Source: Megalopta genalis (Eukaryota > Arthropoda > Insecta > Hymenoptera > Halictidae). From it: a DNA stretch of 64,000 bases. The DNA lies in contig NW_027476876.1 of NCBI RefSeq assembly GCF_051020955.1, positions 1 through 64,000 of the forward strand. The letters are read 5' to 3'. Every line of letters starts with the position of its first letter. Position 1 is the first letter of the stretch. Positions 55,011 through 64,000 of the stretch are shown in pieces. The notes beneath the pieces are model-generated. The model did not search any database. It had not been told where the DNA came from and saw only the letters and a program-made list of their open reading frames with translations. Both the position numbers and the translations under genes were made by a program.

Positions 55011-58000
55011 GCATCAAATCAATGCGAAGTAGAAGGCTTATCTTCGAATCCATGCGAAACAAATGGTTTAGCTTCAAATACTTGTGATATACATGATTTA
55101 GCTACAACTGCATGCGAAAAAAACGAGTTAGCTTCAAAACCAAGCGAAACACATGATTTAGCCTCAAATCAATGCGAAGTAGAAGGCTTAGCTTCGAATA
55201 AATGCGAAACAAATGGTTTAGCTTCAAATACTTGTGATATATATGATTTAGCTTCAACAGCATGCGAAACAAACGAGTTAGCTTCAAATCCATGCGAAAC
55301 ACATGATTCAGATTCAAATCAATGCTAAGTAGAAGGCAGATCTTCGAATCCATGCGTAACAAATGGTTTAGCTTCAAATACTTGTGATATACATGATTTA
55401 GATTCAACAACATGCGAAACAAACGAGTTAGCTTCAAATCCATGCGAAACACATGATTTAGCCTCAAATCAATGCGAAGTAGAAGGCTTAGCTTCGAATA
55501 AATGCGAAACAAATGGTTTACCTTCAAATACTTGTGATATCTATGATTTAGCTTCAACAGCATGCGAAACAAAAGAGTTAGCTTCAAATCCATGCGAAAC
55601 ACATGATTTAGCTTCAAATCAATGCGAAGTAGGAGGCTTATCTTCGATCCCATCCGATACAAATGGTTTAGCTTCAAATACTTGTGATATACATGATTTA
55701 GCTTCAACAGCATGCGAAACAAACGAGCTAGCTTCAAATCCATGCGAAACAAGTGATTCAGATTCAAATCAATGCGAAGTAGAAGGCTTATCTTCGAATC
55801 CATGCGAAACAAATGGTTTAGCTTCAAATACTTGTGATATACATGATTTAGCTACAACTGCATGCGAAAAAAACGAGTTAGCTTCAAAACCAAGCGAAAC
55901 ACATGATTTAGCCTCAAATCAATGCGAAGTAGAAGGCTTAGCTTCGAATAAATGCGAAACAAATGGTTTAGCTTCAAATACTTGTGATATATATGATTTA
56001 GCTTCAACAGCATGCGAAACAAACGAGTTAGCTTCAAATCCATGCGAAACACATGATTTAGCTTCAAATCAATGCGAAGTAGGAGGCTTATCTTCGATCC
56101 CATGCGATACAAATGGTTTAGCTTCAAATACTTGTGATATACATGATTTAGCTTCAACAGCATGCGAAACAAACGAGTTAGCTTCAAATCCATGCGAAAC
56201 ACATGAGTTAGCTTCAAATCAATGCGAAGTGGAAGGCTTATCTTCGTATCCATGCGAAACGAATAGTTTAGCTTCAAATACTTGTGATATACATGATTCA
56301 GCTTCAACTGCATGCGAAACAAACGAGTTAGCTTTAAATCCATGCGAAACACATGATTTAGATTAAAATCAATGCGAAGTAGAAGGCTTATCTTCGAATC
56401 GATGCGAAACAAATGGCTTAGCTTCAAATACTTGTGATATACATGATTTAGCTTCAACAGCATGCGAAACAAACGAGTTAGCTTCAAATCCATGCGAAAC
56501 ACATGATTCAGATTCAAATCAATGCGAAGTAGAAGGCTTATCTTCGAATCCATTCGAAACAAATGGTTTAGCTTCAAATACTTGTGATATACATGATTTA
56601 GCTTCAACTGCATGCGAAATAAACGAGTTAGCTTCGAATCCATGCGGAAAACATGATTTAGCTTCAAATCAATGCGAAGTAGAAGGCTGATCTTCGAATC
56701 CATGCGAAGCAAATGGTTTAGCTTCAAATACATGTGGTACACTTGATTTAGCTTCAACTGCTCGCGAATCAAACAAGTTAGCTTCAAATCCATGCGAACA
56801 CATGATTTAGCTTCAAATCAATGCGAAGTAGGAGGCTTATCTTCGATTCCATGCGATACAAATGATTTAGCTTCAAATACATGTGATGTACATGATTTAG
56901 CTTCAACAGCATGTGAAAAAAACGAGTTAGCTTCAAAACCAAGCGAAACACATGATTTAGCCTCAAATCAATACGAAGTAGAAGGCCTAGCTTCGAATAA
57001 ATGCGAAACAAATGGTTTAGCTTCAAATACTTGTGATATATATGATTTAGCTTCAACAGCATGCGAAACAAACGAGTTAGCTTCAAATCCATGCGAAACA
57101 CATGATTTAGATTCAAATCAATGCGAAGTAGGAGGCTTATCTTCGATCCCATCCGATACAAATGGTTTAGCTTCAAATACTTGTGATATACATGATTTAG
57201 CTTCAACAGCATGCGAAACAAACGAGTTAGCTTCAAATCCATGCGAAACACATGATTTAGCATCAAATCAATGCTAAGTAGAAGGCTGATCTTCGAATCC
57301 ATGCGTAACAAATGGTTTAGCTTCAAATATTTGTGATATACATGATTTAGCTTCAACAGCATGCGAAACAAACGAGTAAGCTTCAAATCCATGCGAAACA
57401 CATGATTTAGCTTCAAATCAATGCGAATTAGAAGGGTTGTCTTGGAATCCATGCGAAACGTATGATATAGCTTCAAATACTTGTGATATACATGATTTAG
57501 CTTCAACAGCATGTGAAAAAAACGAGTTAGCTTCAAAACCAAGCGAAACAAATGATTTAGCCTCAAATCAATGCGAAGTAGAAGGCTTAGCTTCGAATAA
57601 ATGCGAAACAAATGGTTTAGCTTCAAATACTTGTGATATATATGATATAGCTTCAACAGCATGCGAAACAAACGAGTTAGCTTTAAATCCATGCGAAACA
57701 CATGATTGAGATTAAAATCAATGCGAAGTAGAAGGCTTAGCTTCGAATAAATGCGAAACAAATGGTTTAGCTTCAAATACTTGTGATATATATGATTTAG
57801 CTTCAACAGCATGCGAAACAAACGAGTTAGCTTCAAATCCATGCGAAACACATGATTCAGATTCAAATCAATGCTAAGTAGAAGGCTGATCTTCGAATCC
57901 ATGCGTAACAAATGGTTTAGCTTCAAATACTTGTGATATACATGATTTAGATTCAACAACATGCGAAACAAACGAGTTAGCTTCAAATCCATGCGAAACA

Positions 58001-58016
58001 CATGATTTAGCCTCAA
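55011..58016. repeat. Paralogous block, copy 1 (partner 61310-64000)
   Basis: Matches 61310-64000 with a shift of 6299 bp on the left and 6599 bp on the right (300 bp more in the second copy). Shared rare markers include GATATCTATG (55538 and 61837), the TCGCGA B monomer with -1 slip (56798 and 63397) and AATGATTTAGC after GCGATACA. Several short patches disagree with the partner and agree with other parts of the array, so the relationship is a mosaic. Confidence 0.82.
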
Positions 58017-59550
58017 ATCAATTCGAAGTAGTAGGCTTAGCTACGAATAAATGCGAAACAAATGGTTTAGCTTCAAATATTTGTGATATACATGATTTAG
58101 CTTCAACAGCATGCGAAACAAACGAGTTAGCTTCAAATCCATGCGAAACACATGATTTAGCTTCAAATCAATGCGAATTAGAAGGGTTGTCTTGGAATCC
58201 ATGCGAAACAAATGGTTTAGCTTCAAATACTTGTGATATACATGATTTAGCTACAACTGCATGCGAAAAAAACGAGTTAGCTTCAAAACCAAGCGAAACA
58301 CATGATTTAGCCTCAAATCAATGCGAAGTAGAAGGCTTAGCTTCGAATAAATGCGAAACATATGGTTTAGCTTCAAATACTTGTGATATATATGATTTAG
58401 CTTCAACAGCATGCGAAACAAACGAGTTAGCTTCAAATCCATGCGAAACACATGATTCAGATTCAAATCAATGCTAAGTAGAAGGCTGATCTTCGAATCC
58501 ATGCGTAACAAATGGTTTAGCTTCAAATCAATGCGAAGTAGAAGGCTTAGCTTCGAATAAATGCGAAACAAATGGTTTACCTTCAAATACTTGTGATATA
58601 TATGATTTAGCTTCAACAGCATGCGAAACAAACGAGTTAGCTTCAAATCTATGCGAAACACATGATTTAGCTTCAAATCAATGCGAAGTAGGAGGCTTAT
58701 CTTCGATCCCATGCGATACAAATGGTTTAGCTTCAAATACTTGTGATATACATGATTTAGCTTCAACAGCATGCGAAACAAACGAGTTAGCTTCAAATCC
58801 ATGCGAAACACATGAGTTAGCTTCAAATCAATGCGAAGTGGAAGGCTTATCTTCGTATCCATGCGAAACGAATAGTTTAGCTCCAAATACTTGTGATATA
58901 CATGATTCAGCTTCAACTGCATGCGAAACAAACGAGTTAGCTTTAAATCCATGCGAAACACATGATTTAGATTAAAATCAATGCGAAGTAGAAGGCTTAT
59001 CTTCGAATCGATGCGAAACAAATGGCTTAGCTTCAAATACTTGTGATATACATGATTTAGCTTCAACAGCATGCGAAACAAACGAGTTAGCTTCAAATCC
59101 ATGCGAAACACATGATTTAGCTTCAAATCAATGCGAATTAGAACGGTTGTCTTGGAATCCATGCGAAACGTATGATATAGCTTCAAATACTTGTGTTATA
59201 CATGATTTAGCTTCAACAGCATGTGAAAAAAACGAGTTAGCTTCAAAACCAAGCGAAACAAATGATTTAGCCTCAAATCAATGCGAAGTAGAAGGCTTAG
59301 CTTCGAATAAATGCGAAACAAATGGTTTAGCTTCAAATACTTGTGATATATATATGATATAGCTTCAACAGCATGCGAAAAAAAGAGTTAGCTTCAAATC
59401 CATGCGAAACACATGATTTAGCCTCAAATCAATGCGAAGTAGAAGGCTTAGCTTCGAATAAATGCGAAACAAATGGTTTAGCTTCAAATACTTGTGATAT
59501 ACATGATTTAGCTTCAACAGCATGCGAAACAAACGAGTTAGCTTCAAATC
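58017..59550. repeat. Pentamer segment with an A/D hybrid and a paired slip
   Basis: Regular pentamers, with an A/D hybrid at 58514-58543 (GGTTTAGCTTCAAAT joined to CAATGCGAAGTAGAA). A +2 slip (an extra TA in GATATATATATG) lies at about 59346-59354 and a -1 (seven A instead of eight) at about 59378-59384. The block to the left of the slip matches 39480-39730 (AGAACGGTTG, GTCTTGG, CTTGTGTTATAC markers). Confidence 0.8.
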
Positions 59551-60270
59551 CAAGCGAAACACATGATTTATCTTCAAATCAATGCGAAGTAGAAAGCTTA
59601 GCTTCAAAACCATGGGAATCAAATGGTTTAGCTTCAAATACTTGTGATATGCATGATTTAGCTTCAACTACTATCGAAAAAAACGAGTTAGCTTCAATTC
59701 CAAGCGAAACACATGATTTAGCCTCAAATCAATGCGAATTAGAAGGGTTATCTTCGTATCCATGCGAAACAAATGGTTTAGCTGCAAATACTTGTGATAT
59801 ACGTGATTTAGCTTCAACTACATGCGAAACAAACGAGTTAGCTTCGAATCCATGCGAAACACATGATTTAGCATCAAATCAATGCGAAGTAGAAGACTTA
59901 TCTTCGTATCCATGCGAAACAAATGGTTTAGCTGCAAATGCTTGTGATATACGTGATTTAGCTTCAACTGCATGCGAAACAAACGAGTTAGATTCGAATC
60001 CATGTGAAACGAATAGTTTAGCTTCAAATACTTGTGATGTACATGATTCAGCTTCAACTGCATGCGAAACAAACGAGTTAGCTTCAAATCCTTGCGAAAC
60101 ACATGATTTAGATTAAAATCAATGCGAAGTAGAAGGCTTATCATCGAATCCATTCGAAACAAATGGTTTAGCTTCAAATACTTGTGATATACATGATTTA
60201 GCTTCAACTGCATGCGAAATAAACGAGTTAGCTTCGAATCCATGCGGAAAACATGATTTAGCTTCAAATC
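59551..60270. repeat. Marker block matching 30721-31440
   Basis: Matches 30721-31440 at a shift of 28830 bp, exactly 961 monomers. It contains the ACTACTATCG B monomer and both GCTGCAAAT A monomers. Local differences by eye include ACTACATGCG for ACTGCATGCG (59818) and AATGCTTGTG for AATACTTGTG (59939). Confidence 0.83.
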
Positions 60271-62293
60271 AATGCGAAGTAGAAGGCTGATCTTCGAATC
60301 CATGCGAAGCAAATGGTTTAGCTTCAAATACTTGTGATACACTTGATTTAGTTTCAACTGCTCGCGAATCAAACAAGTTAGCTTCAAATCCATGCGAACA
60401 CATGATTTAGCTTCAAATCAATGCGAAGTAGGAGGCTTATCTTCGATTCCATGCGATACAAATGATTTAGCTTCAAATACATGTGATGTACATGATTTAG
60501 CTACAACAGCATGCGAAACAAACGAGTTAGCTTCAAATCCATGCGAAACACATGATTTAGATTAAAATCAATGCGAAGTAGATGGCTTATCTTCGAATCC
60601 ATGCGTAACAAATAGTTTAGCTTCAAATACTTGTGATATACATGATTCAGATTCAACAGCATGCGAAACAAACGAGTTAGCTTCAAATCCATGCGAAACA
60701 CATGATTTAGCATCAAATCAATGCTAAGTAGAAGGCTGATCTTCGAATCCATGCGTAACAAATGGTTTAGCTTCAAATATTTGTGATATACATGATTTAG
60801 CTTCAACAGCATGCGAAACAAACGAGTTAGCTTCAAATCCATGCGAAACACATGATTTAGCTTCAAATCAATGCGAATTAGAAGGGTTGTCTTGGAATCC
60901 ATGCGAAACGTATGATATAGCTTCAAATACTTGTGATATACATGATTTAGCTTCAACAGCATGTGAAAAAAACGAGTTAGCTTCAAAACCAAGCGAAACA
61001 AATGATTTAGCCTCAAATCAATGCGAAGTAGAAGGCTTAGCTTCGAATAAATGCGAAACAAATGGTTTAGCTTCAAATACTTGTGATATATATGATTTAG
61101 CTTCAACAGCATGCGAAACAAACGAGTTAGCTTCAAATCCATGCGAAACATATGATTCAGATTCAAATCAATGCGAAGTAGGAGGCTTATCTTCGATCCC
61201 ATCCGATACAAATGGTTTAGCTTCAAATACTTGTGATATACATGATTTAGATTCAACAGCATGCGAAACAAACGAGTTAGCTTCAAATCCATGCGAAACA
61301 TAAGATTTAGCCTCAAATCAATGCGAAGTAGAAGGCTTATCTTCGAATCCATGCGAAACAAATGGTTAAGCTTCAAATACTTGTGATATACATGATTTAG
61401 CTACAACTGCATGCGAAAAAAACGAGTTAGCTTCAAAACCAAGCGAAACACATGATTTAGCCTCAAATCAATGCGAAGTAGAAGGCCTAGCTTCGAATAA
61501 ATGCGAAACAAATGGTTTAGCTTCAAATACTTGTGATATATATGATTTAGCTTCAACAGCATGCGAAACAAACGAGTTAGCTTCAAATCCATGCGAAACA
61601 CATGATTTAGCTTCAAATCAATGCGAAGTAGGAGGCTTATCTTCGATCCCATCCGATACAAATGGTTTAGCTTCAAATACTTGTGATATACATGATTTAG
61701 ATTCAACAACATGCGAAACAAACGAGTTAGCTTCAAATCCATGCGAAACACATGATTTAGCCTCAAATCAATGCGAAGTAGAAGGCTTAGCTTCGAATAA
61801 ATGCGAAACAAATGGTTTACCTTCAAATACTTGTGATATCTATGATTTAGCTTCAACAGCATGCGAAACAAAAGAGTTAGCTTCAAATCCATGCGAAACA
61901 CATGATTTAGCTTCAAATCAATGCGAAGTAGGAGGCTTATCTTCGATCCCATCCGATACAAATGGTTTAGCTTCAAATACTTGTGATATACATGATTTAG
62001 CTTCAACAGCATGCGAAACAAACGAGCTAGCTTCAAATCCATGCGAAACACATGATTTAGCATCAAATCAATGCGAAGTAGAAGGCTTATCTTCGAATCC
62101 ATGCGAAACAAATGGTTTAGCTTCAAATACTTGTGATATACATGATTTAGCTACAACTGCATGCGAAAAAAACGAGTTAGCTTCAAAACCAAGCGAAACA
62201 CATGATTTAGCCTCAAATCAATGCGAAGTAGAAGGCTTAGCTTCGAATAAATGCGAAACAAATGGTTTAGCTTCAAATACTTGTGATATATAT

Positions 62294-62743
62294 GATTTAG
62301 CTTCAACAGCATGCGAAACAAACGAGTTAGCTTCAAATCCATGCGAAACACATGATTTAGCTTCAAATCAATGCGAAGTAGGAGGCTTATCTTCTATCCC
62401 ATGCGATACAAATGGTTTAGCTTCAAATACTTGTGATATACATGATTTAGCTTCAACAGCATGCGAAACAAACGAGTTAGCTTCAAATCCATGCGAAACA
62501 CATGATTTAGCTTCAAATCAATGCGAAGTAGGAGGCTTATCTTCGATCCCATGCGATACAAATGGTTTAGCTTCAAATACTTGTGATATACATGATTTAG
62601 CTTCAACAGCATGCGAAACAAACGAGTTAGCTTCAAATCCATGCGAAACACATGATTTAGCTTCAAATCAATGCGAAGTAGGAGGCTTATCTTCGATCCC
62701 ATGCGATACAAATGGTTTAGCTTCAAATACTTGTGATATACAT
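62294..62743 (+). repeat. Three consecutive near-identical 150 bp pentamers
   Basis: Units 62294-62443, 62444-62593 and 62594-62743 are identical by eye except for CTTCTATCCC near 62395 in the first (CTTCGATCCC in the others). The paralogue near 56100 has one such unit, so this is a local expansion by two pentamers. Confidence 0.87.
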
Positions 62744-63356
62744 GATTTAGCTTCAACAGCATGCGAAACAAACGAGTTAGCTTCAAATCCATGCGAAACA
62801 CATGAGTTAGCTTCAAATCAATGCGAAGTGGAAGGCTTATCTTCGTATCCATGCGAAACGAATAGTTTAGCTTCAAATACTTGTGATATACATGATTCAG
62901 CTTCAACTGCATGCGAAACAAACGAGTTAGCTTTAAATCCATGCGAAACACATGATTTAGATTAAAATCAATGCGAAGTAGAAGGCTTATCTTCGAATCG
63001 ATGCGAAACAAATGGCTTAGCTTCAAATACTTGTGATATACATGATTTAGCTTCAACAGCATGCGAAACAAACGAGTTAGCTTCAAATCCATGCGAAACA
63101 CATGATTCAGATTCAAATCAATGCGAAGTAGAAGGCTTATCTTCGAATCCATTCGAAACAAATGGTTTAGCTTCAAATACTTGTGATATACATGATTTAG
63201 CTTCAACTGCATGCGAAATAAACGAGTTAGCTTCGAATCCATGCGGAAAACATGATTTAGCTTCAAATCAATGCGAAGTAGAAGGCTGATCTTCGAATCC
63301 ATGCGAAGCAAATGGTTTAGCTTCAAATACTTGTGATACACTTGATTTAGCTTCAA

Positions 63357-63410
63357 CTGCTCGCGAATCAAACAAGTTAGCTTCAAATCCATGCGAACAC
63401 ATGATTTAGC
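63357..63410 (+). repeat. Diagnostic cassette: TCGCGA B monomer followed by a -1 C monomer
   Basis: A B monomer with ACTGCTCGCGAATCAAAC is followed by a C monomer with ATGCGAACACATG, one A shorter than the usual ATGCGAAACACATG. The -1 C monomer occurs 14 times: near 5084, 8561, 9611, 9910, 11860, 12160, 19926, 21274, 21724, 23014, 27879, 56798, 60398 and 63397. Eleven of these have the TCGCGA monomer just upstream; 9611, 11860 and 21724 do not. The deletion ends the plus open frame upstream (NPCEHMI then stop) and places an overlapping ATG in the same reading downstream (MRTHDLASNQC). Confidence 0.87.
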
Positions 63411-64000
63411 TTCAAATCAATGCGAAGTAGGAGGCTTATCTTCGATTCCATGCGATACAAATGATTTAGCTTCAAATACATGTGATGTACATGATTTAGC
63501 TTCAACAGCATGTGAAAAAAACGAGTTAGCTTCAAAACCAAGCGAAACACATGATTTAGCCTCAAATCAATGCGAAGTAGAAGGCCTAGCTTCGAATAAA
63601 TGCGAAACAAATGGTTTAGCTTCAAATACTTGTGATATATATGATTTAGCTTCAACAGCATGCGAAACAAACGAGTTAGCTTCAAATCCATGCGAAACAC
63701 ATGATTTAGCTTCAAATCAATGCGAAGTAGGAGGCTTATCTTCGATCCCATCCGATACAAATGGTTTAGCTTCAAATACTTGTGATATACATGATTTAGC
63801 TTCAACAGCATGCGAAACAAACGAGTTAGCTTCAAATCCATGCGAAACACATGATTTAGCATCAAATCAATGCTAAGTAGAAGGCTGATCTTCGAATCCA
63901 TGCGTAACAAATGGTTTAGCTTCAAATATTTGTGATATACATGATTTAGCTTCAACAGCATGCGAAACAAACGAGTAAGCTTCAAATCCATGCGAAACAC

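Larger units (their letters stand above)
1..64000. repeat. Satellite-like tandem array, 30 bp monomer, 150 bp higher-order unit
   Basis: Every part of the window reads as 30 bp monomers sharing TTAGCTTCAA (monomer positions 4-13) and, in four of five types, TGCGAA (19-24). In the first complete cycle E is 21-50, A 51-80, B 81-110, C 111-140 and D 141-170. The order D-E-A-B-C then repeats to the end, about 2,130 monomers or 425 pentamers. Hand counting of the consensus pentamer gives A 54, T 41, C 29, G 26, that is 37% GC with more A than T on this strand. There is no unique spacer and no array edge, so the true array is longer. Known: 30 bp to 150 bp to multi-kb hierarchy is typical of eukaryotic satellites evolving by unequal exchange. 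Inferred: heterochromatic satellite. Alternative: the repeat domain of an enormous gene, judged less likely because both open frames carry many stops. Confidence 0.95.
61310..64000. repeat. Paralogous block, copy 2, running off the window
   Basis: Partner of 55011-58016. It holds two additional pentamers (see 62294-62743) and the -1 slip at about 63397, and continues past base 64000. The last bases are an ordinary C monomer. Confidence 0.82.

Noticed and set aside
59341..59360. TATA-type promoter at TATATATATG
   Set aside because: It is a +2 slip of the common A-monomer tail ATATAT, which occurs throughout the array; nothing gene-like follows.
1..64000. CRISPR array
   Set aside because: Period is 30 bp with no unique spacers; every base belongs to the repeat family, and there are no cas genes.
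1..64000. Real protein-coding genes for the more than 100 ORFs on both strands
   Set aside because: Two antiparallel frames are stop-free in the consensus, so ORFs appear automatically. They start at interchangeable ATGs, end at recurrent variants, and show no start context, promoter, splice or terminator signals. Longest ones are listed only as non-genic open frames.
1..64000. tRNA, rRNA or other structured RNA genes
   Set aside because: No sequence departs from the 30 bp family long enough to hold one; the two insertions are 25 and 11 bp.
1..64000. Rho-independent terminators in hairpins such as TTCG...CGAA of E monomers
   Set aside because: Arms are only 4 bp, AT-rich, and repeat with every E monomer without a following T-run.

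Overview
The whole 64 kb window is one uninterrupted tandem-repeat array. I found no unique-sequence gene, no RNA gene, no recognisable mobile element and no array edge; the array enters at base 1 and runs out at base 64000. The basic unit is 30 bp, with a conserved TTAGCTTCAA at monomer positions 4-13 and usually TGCGAA at 19-24. Five diverged monomers, named here A (GGTTTAGC...CTTGTGATATACAT), B (...ACAGCATGCGAAACAAAC), C (...TCCATGCGAAACACAT), D (...TCAATGCGAAGTAGAA) and E (GGCTTATCTTCGAAT...), follow each other as D-E-A-B-C. This gives a 150 bp higher-order repeat (HOR), about 425 copies. Pentamers are in turn grouped into multi-kb blocks that recur with shifts of about 749, 1290, 1350, 1890, 1950, 2250-2400, 5127, 6300-6600 and 9810-11160 bp. 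Nearly all shifts are multiples of 30, apart from a few small indels.

Layout: 1-5.1 kb, pentamers with two frame-shifted stretches. 5.1-12.8 kb, older and more diverged blocks repeated at about 2.3 and 5.1 kb, with a 90 bp trimer sub-array at 7.2 kb. 12.8-18.7 kb, pentamers with a 749 bp-spaced repeat and several hybrid monomers. 18.7-24 kb, 1349 bp and 1289 bp tandem blocks, ending at a 25 bp palindromic insertion (23.92 kb). 24-30.6 kb, mixed blocks with an 11 bp insertion at 27.75 kb. 30.6-39.94 kb (copy L) and 40.41-50.95 kb (copy R), a very young, nearly identical large duplication in which R gained an extra 1350 bp unit and lost one 150 bp unit. 51.5-53.0 kb, a third partial copy (T). 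55.0-58.0 and 61.3-64.0 kb, another paralogous pair.

Organism: nothing here identifies a taxon. Array size, HOR structure and unequal-exchange signatures fit eukaryotic satellite DNA (heterochromatic, pericentromeric or subtelomeric) better than any prokaryotic context. GC is about 37% by hand count on the consensus pentamer (55/150), and CpG is not depleted.

Coding potential: 30 is divisible by 3 and the consensus pentamer has no stop in two of six frames, so long ORFs appear on both strands automatically. The plus frame reads an acidic decapeptide with Leu-Ala-Ser and a Cys every ten residues. The minus frame reads a basic decapeptide of the type LKLNHVFRMD. Both are cut many times by recurrent variant monomers. 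I treat them as by-products of the repeat, while noting that an internal fragment of a giant repetitive gene cannot be fully excluded from sequence alone. There is therefore no gene network to describe; the biology here is repeat evolution.
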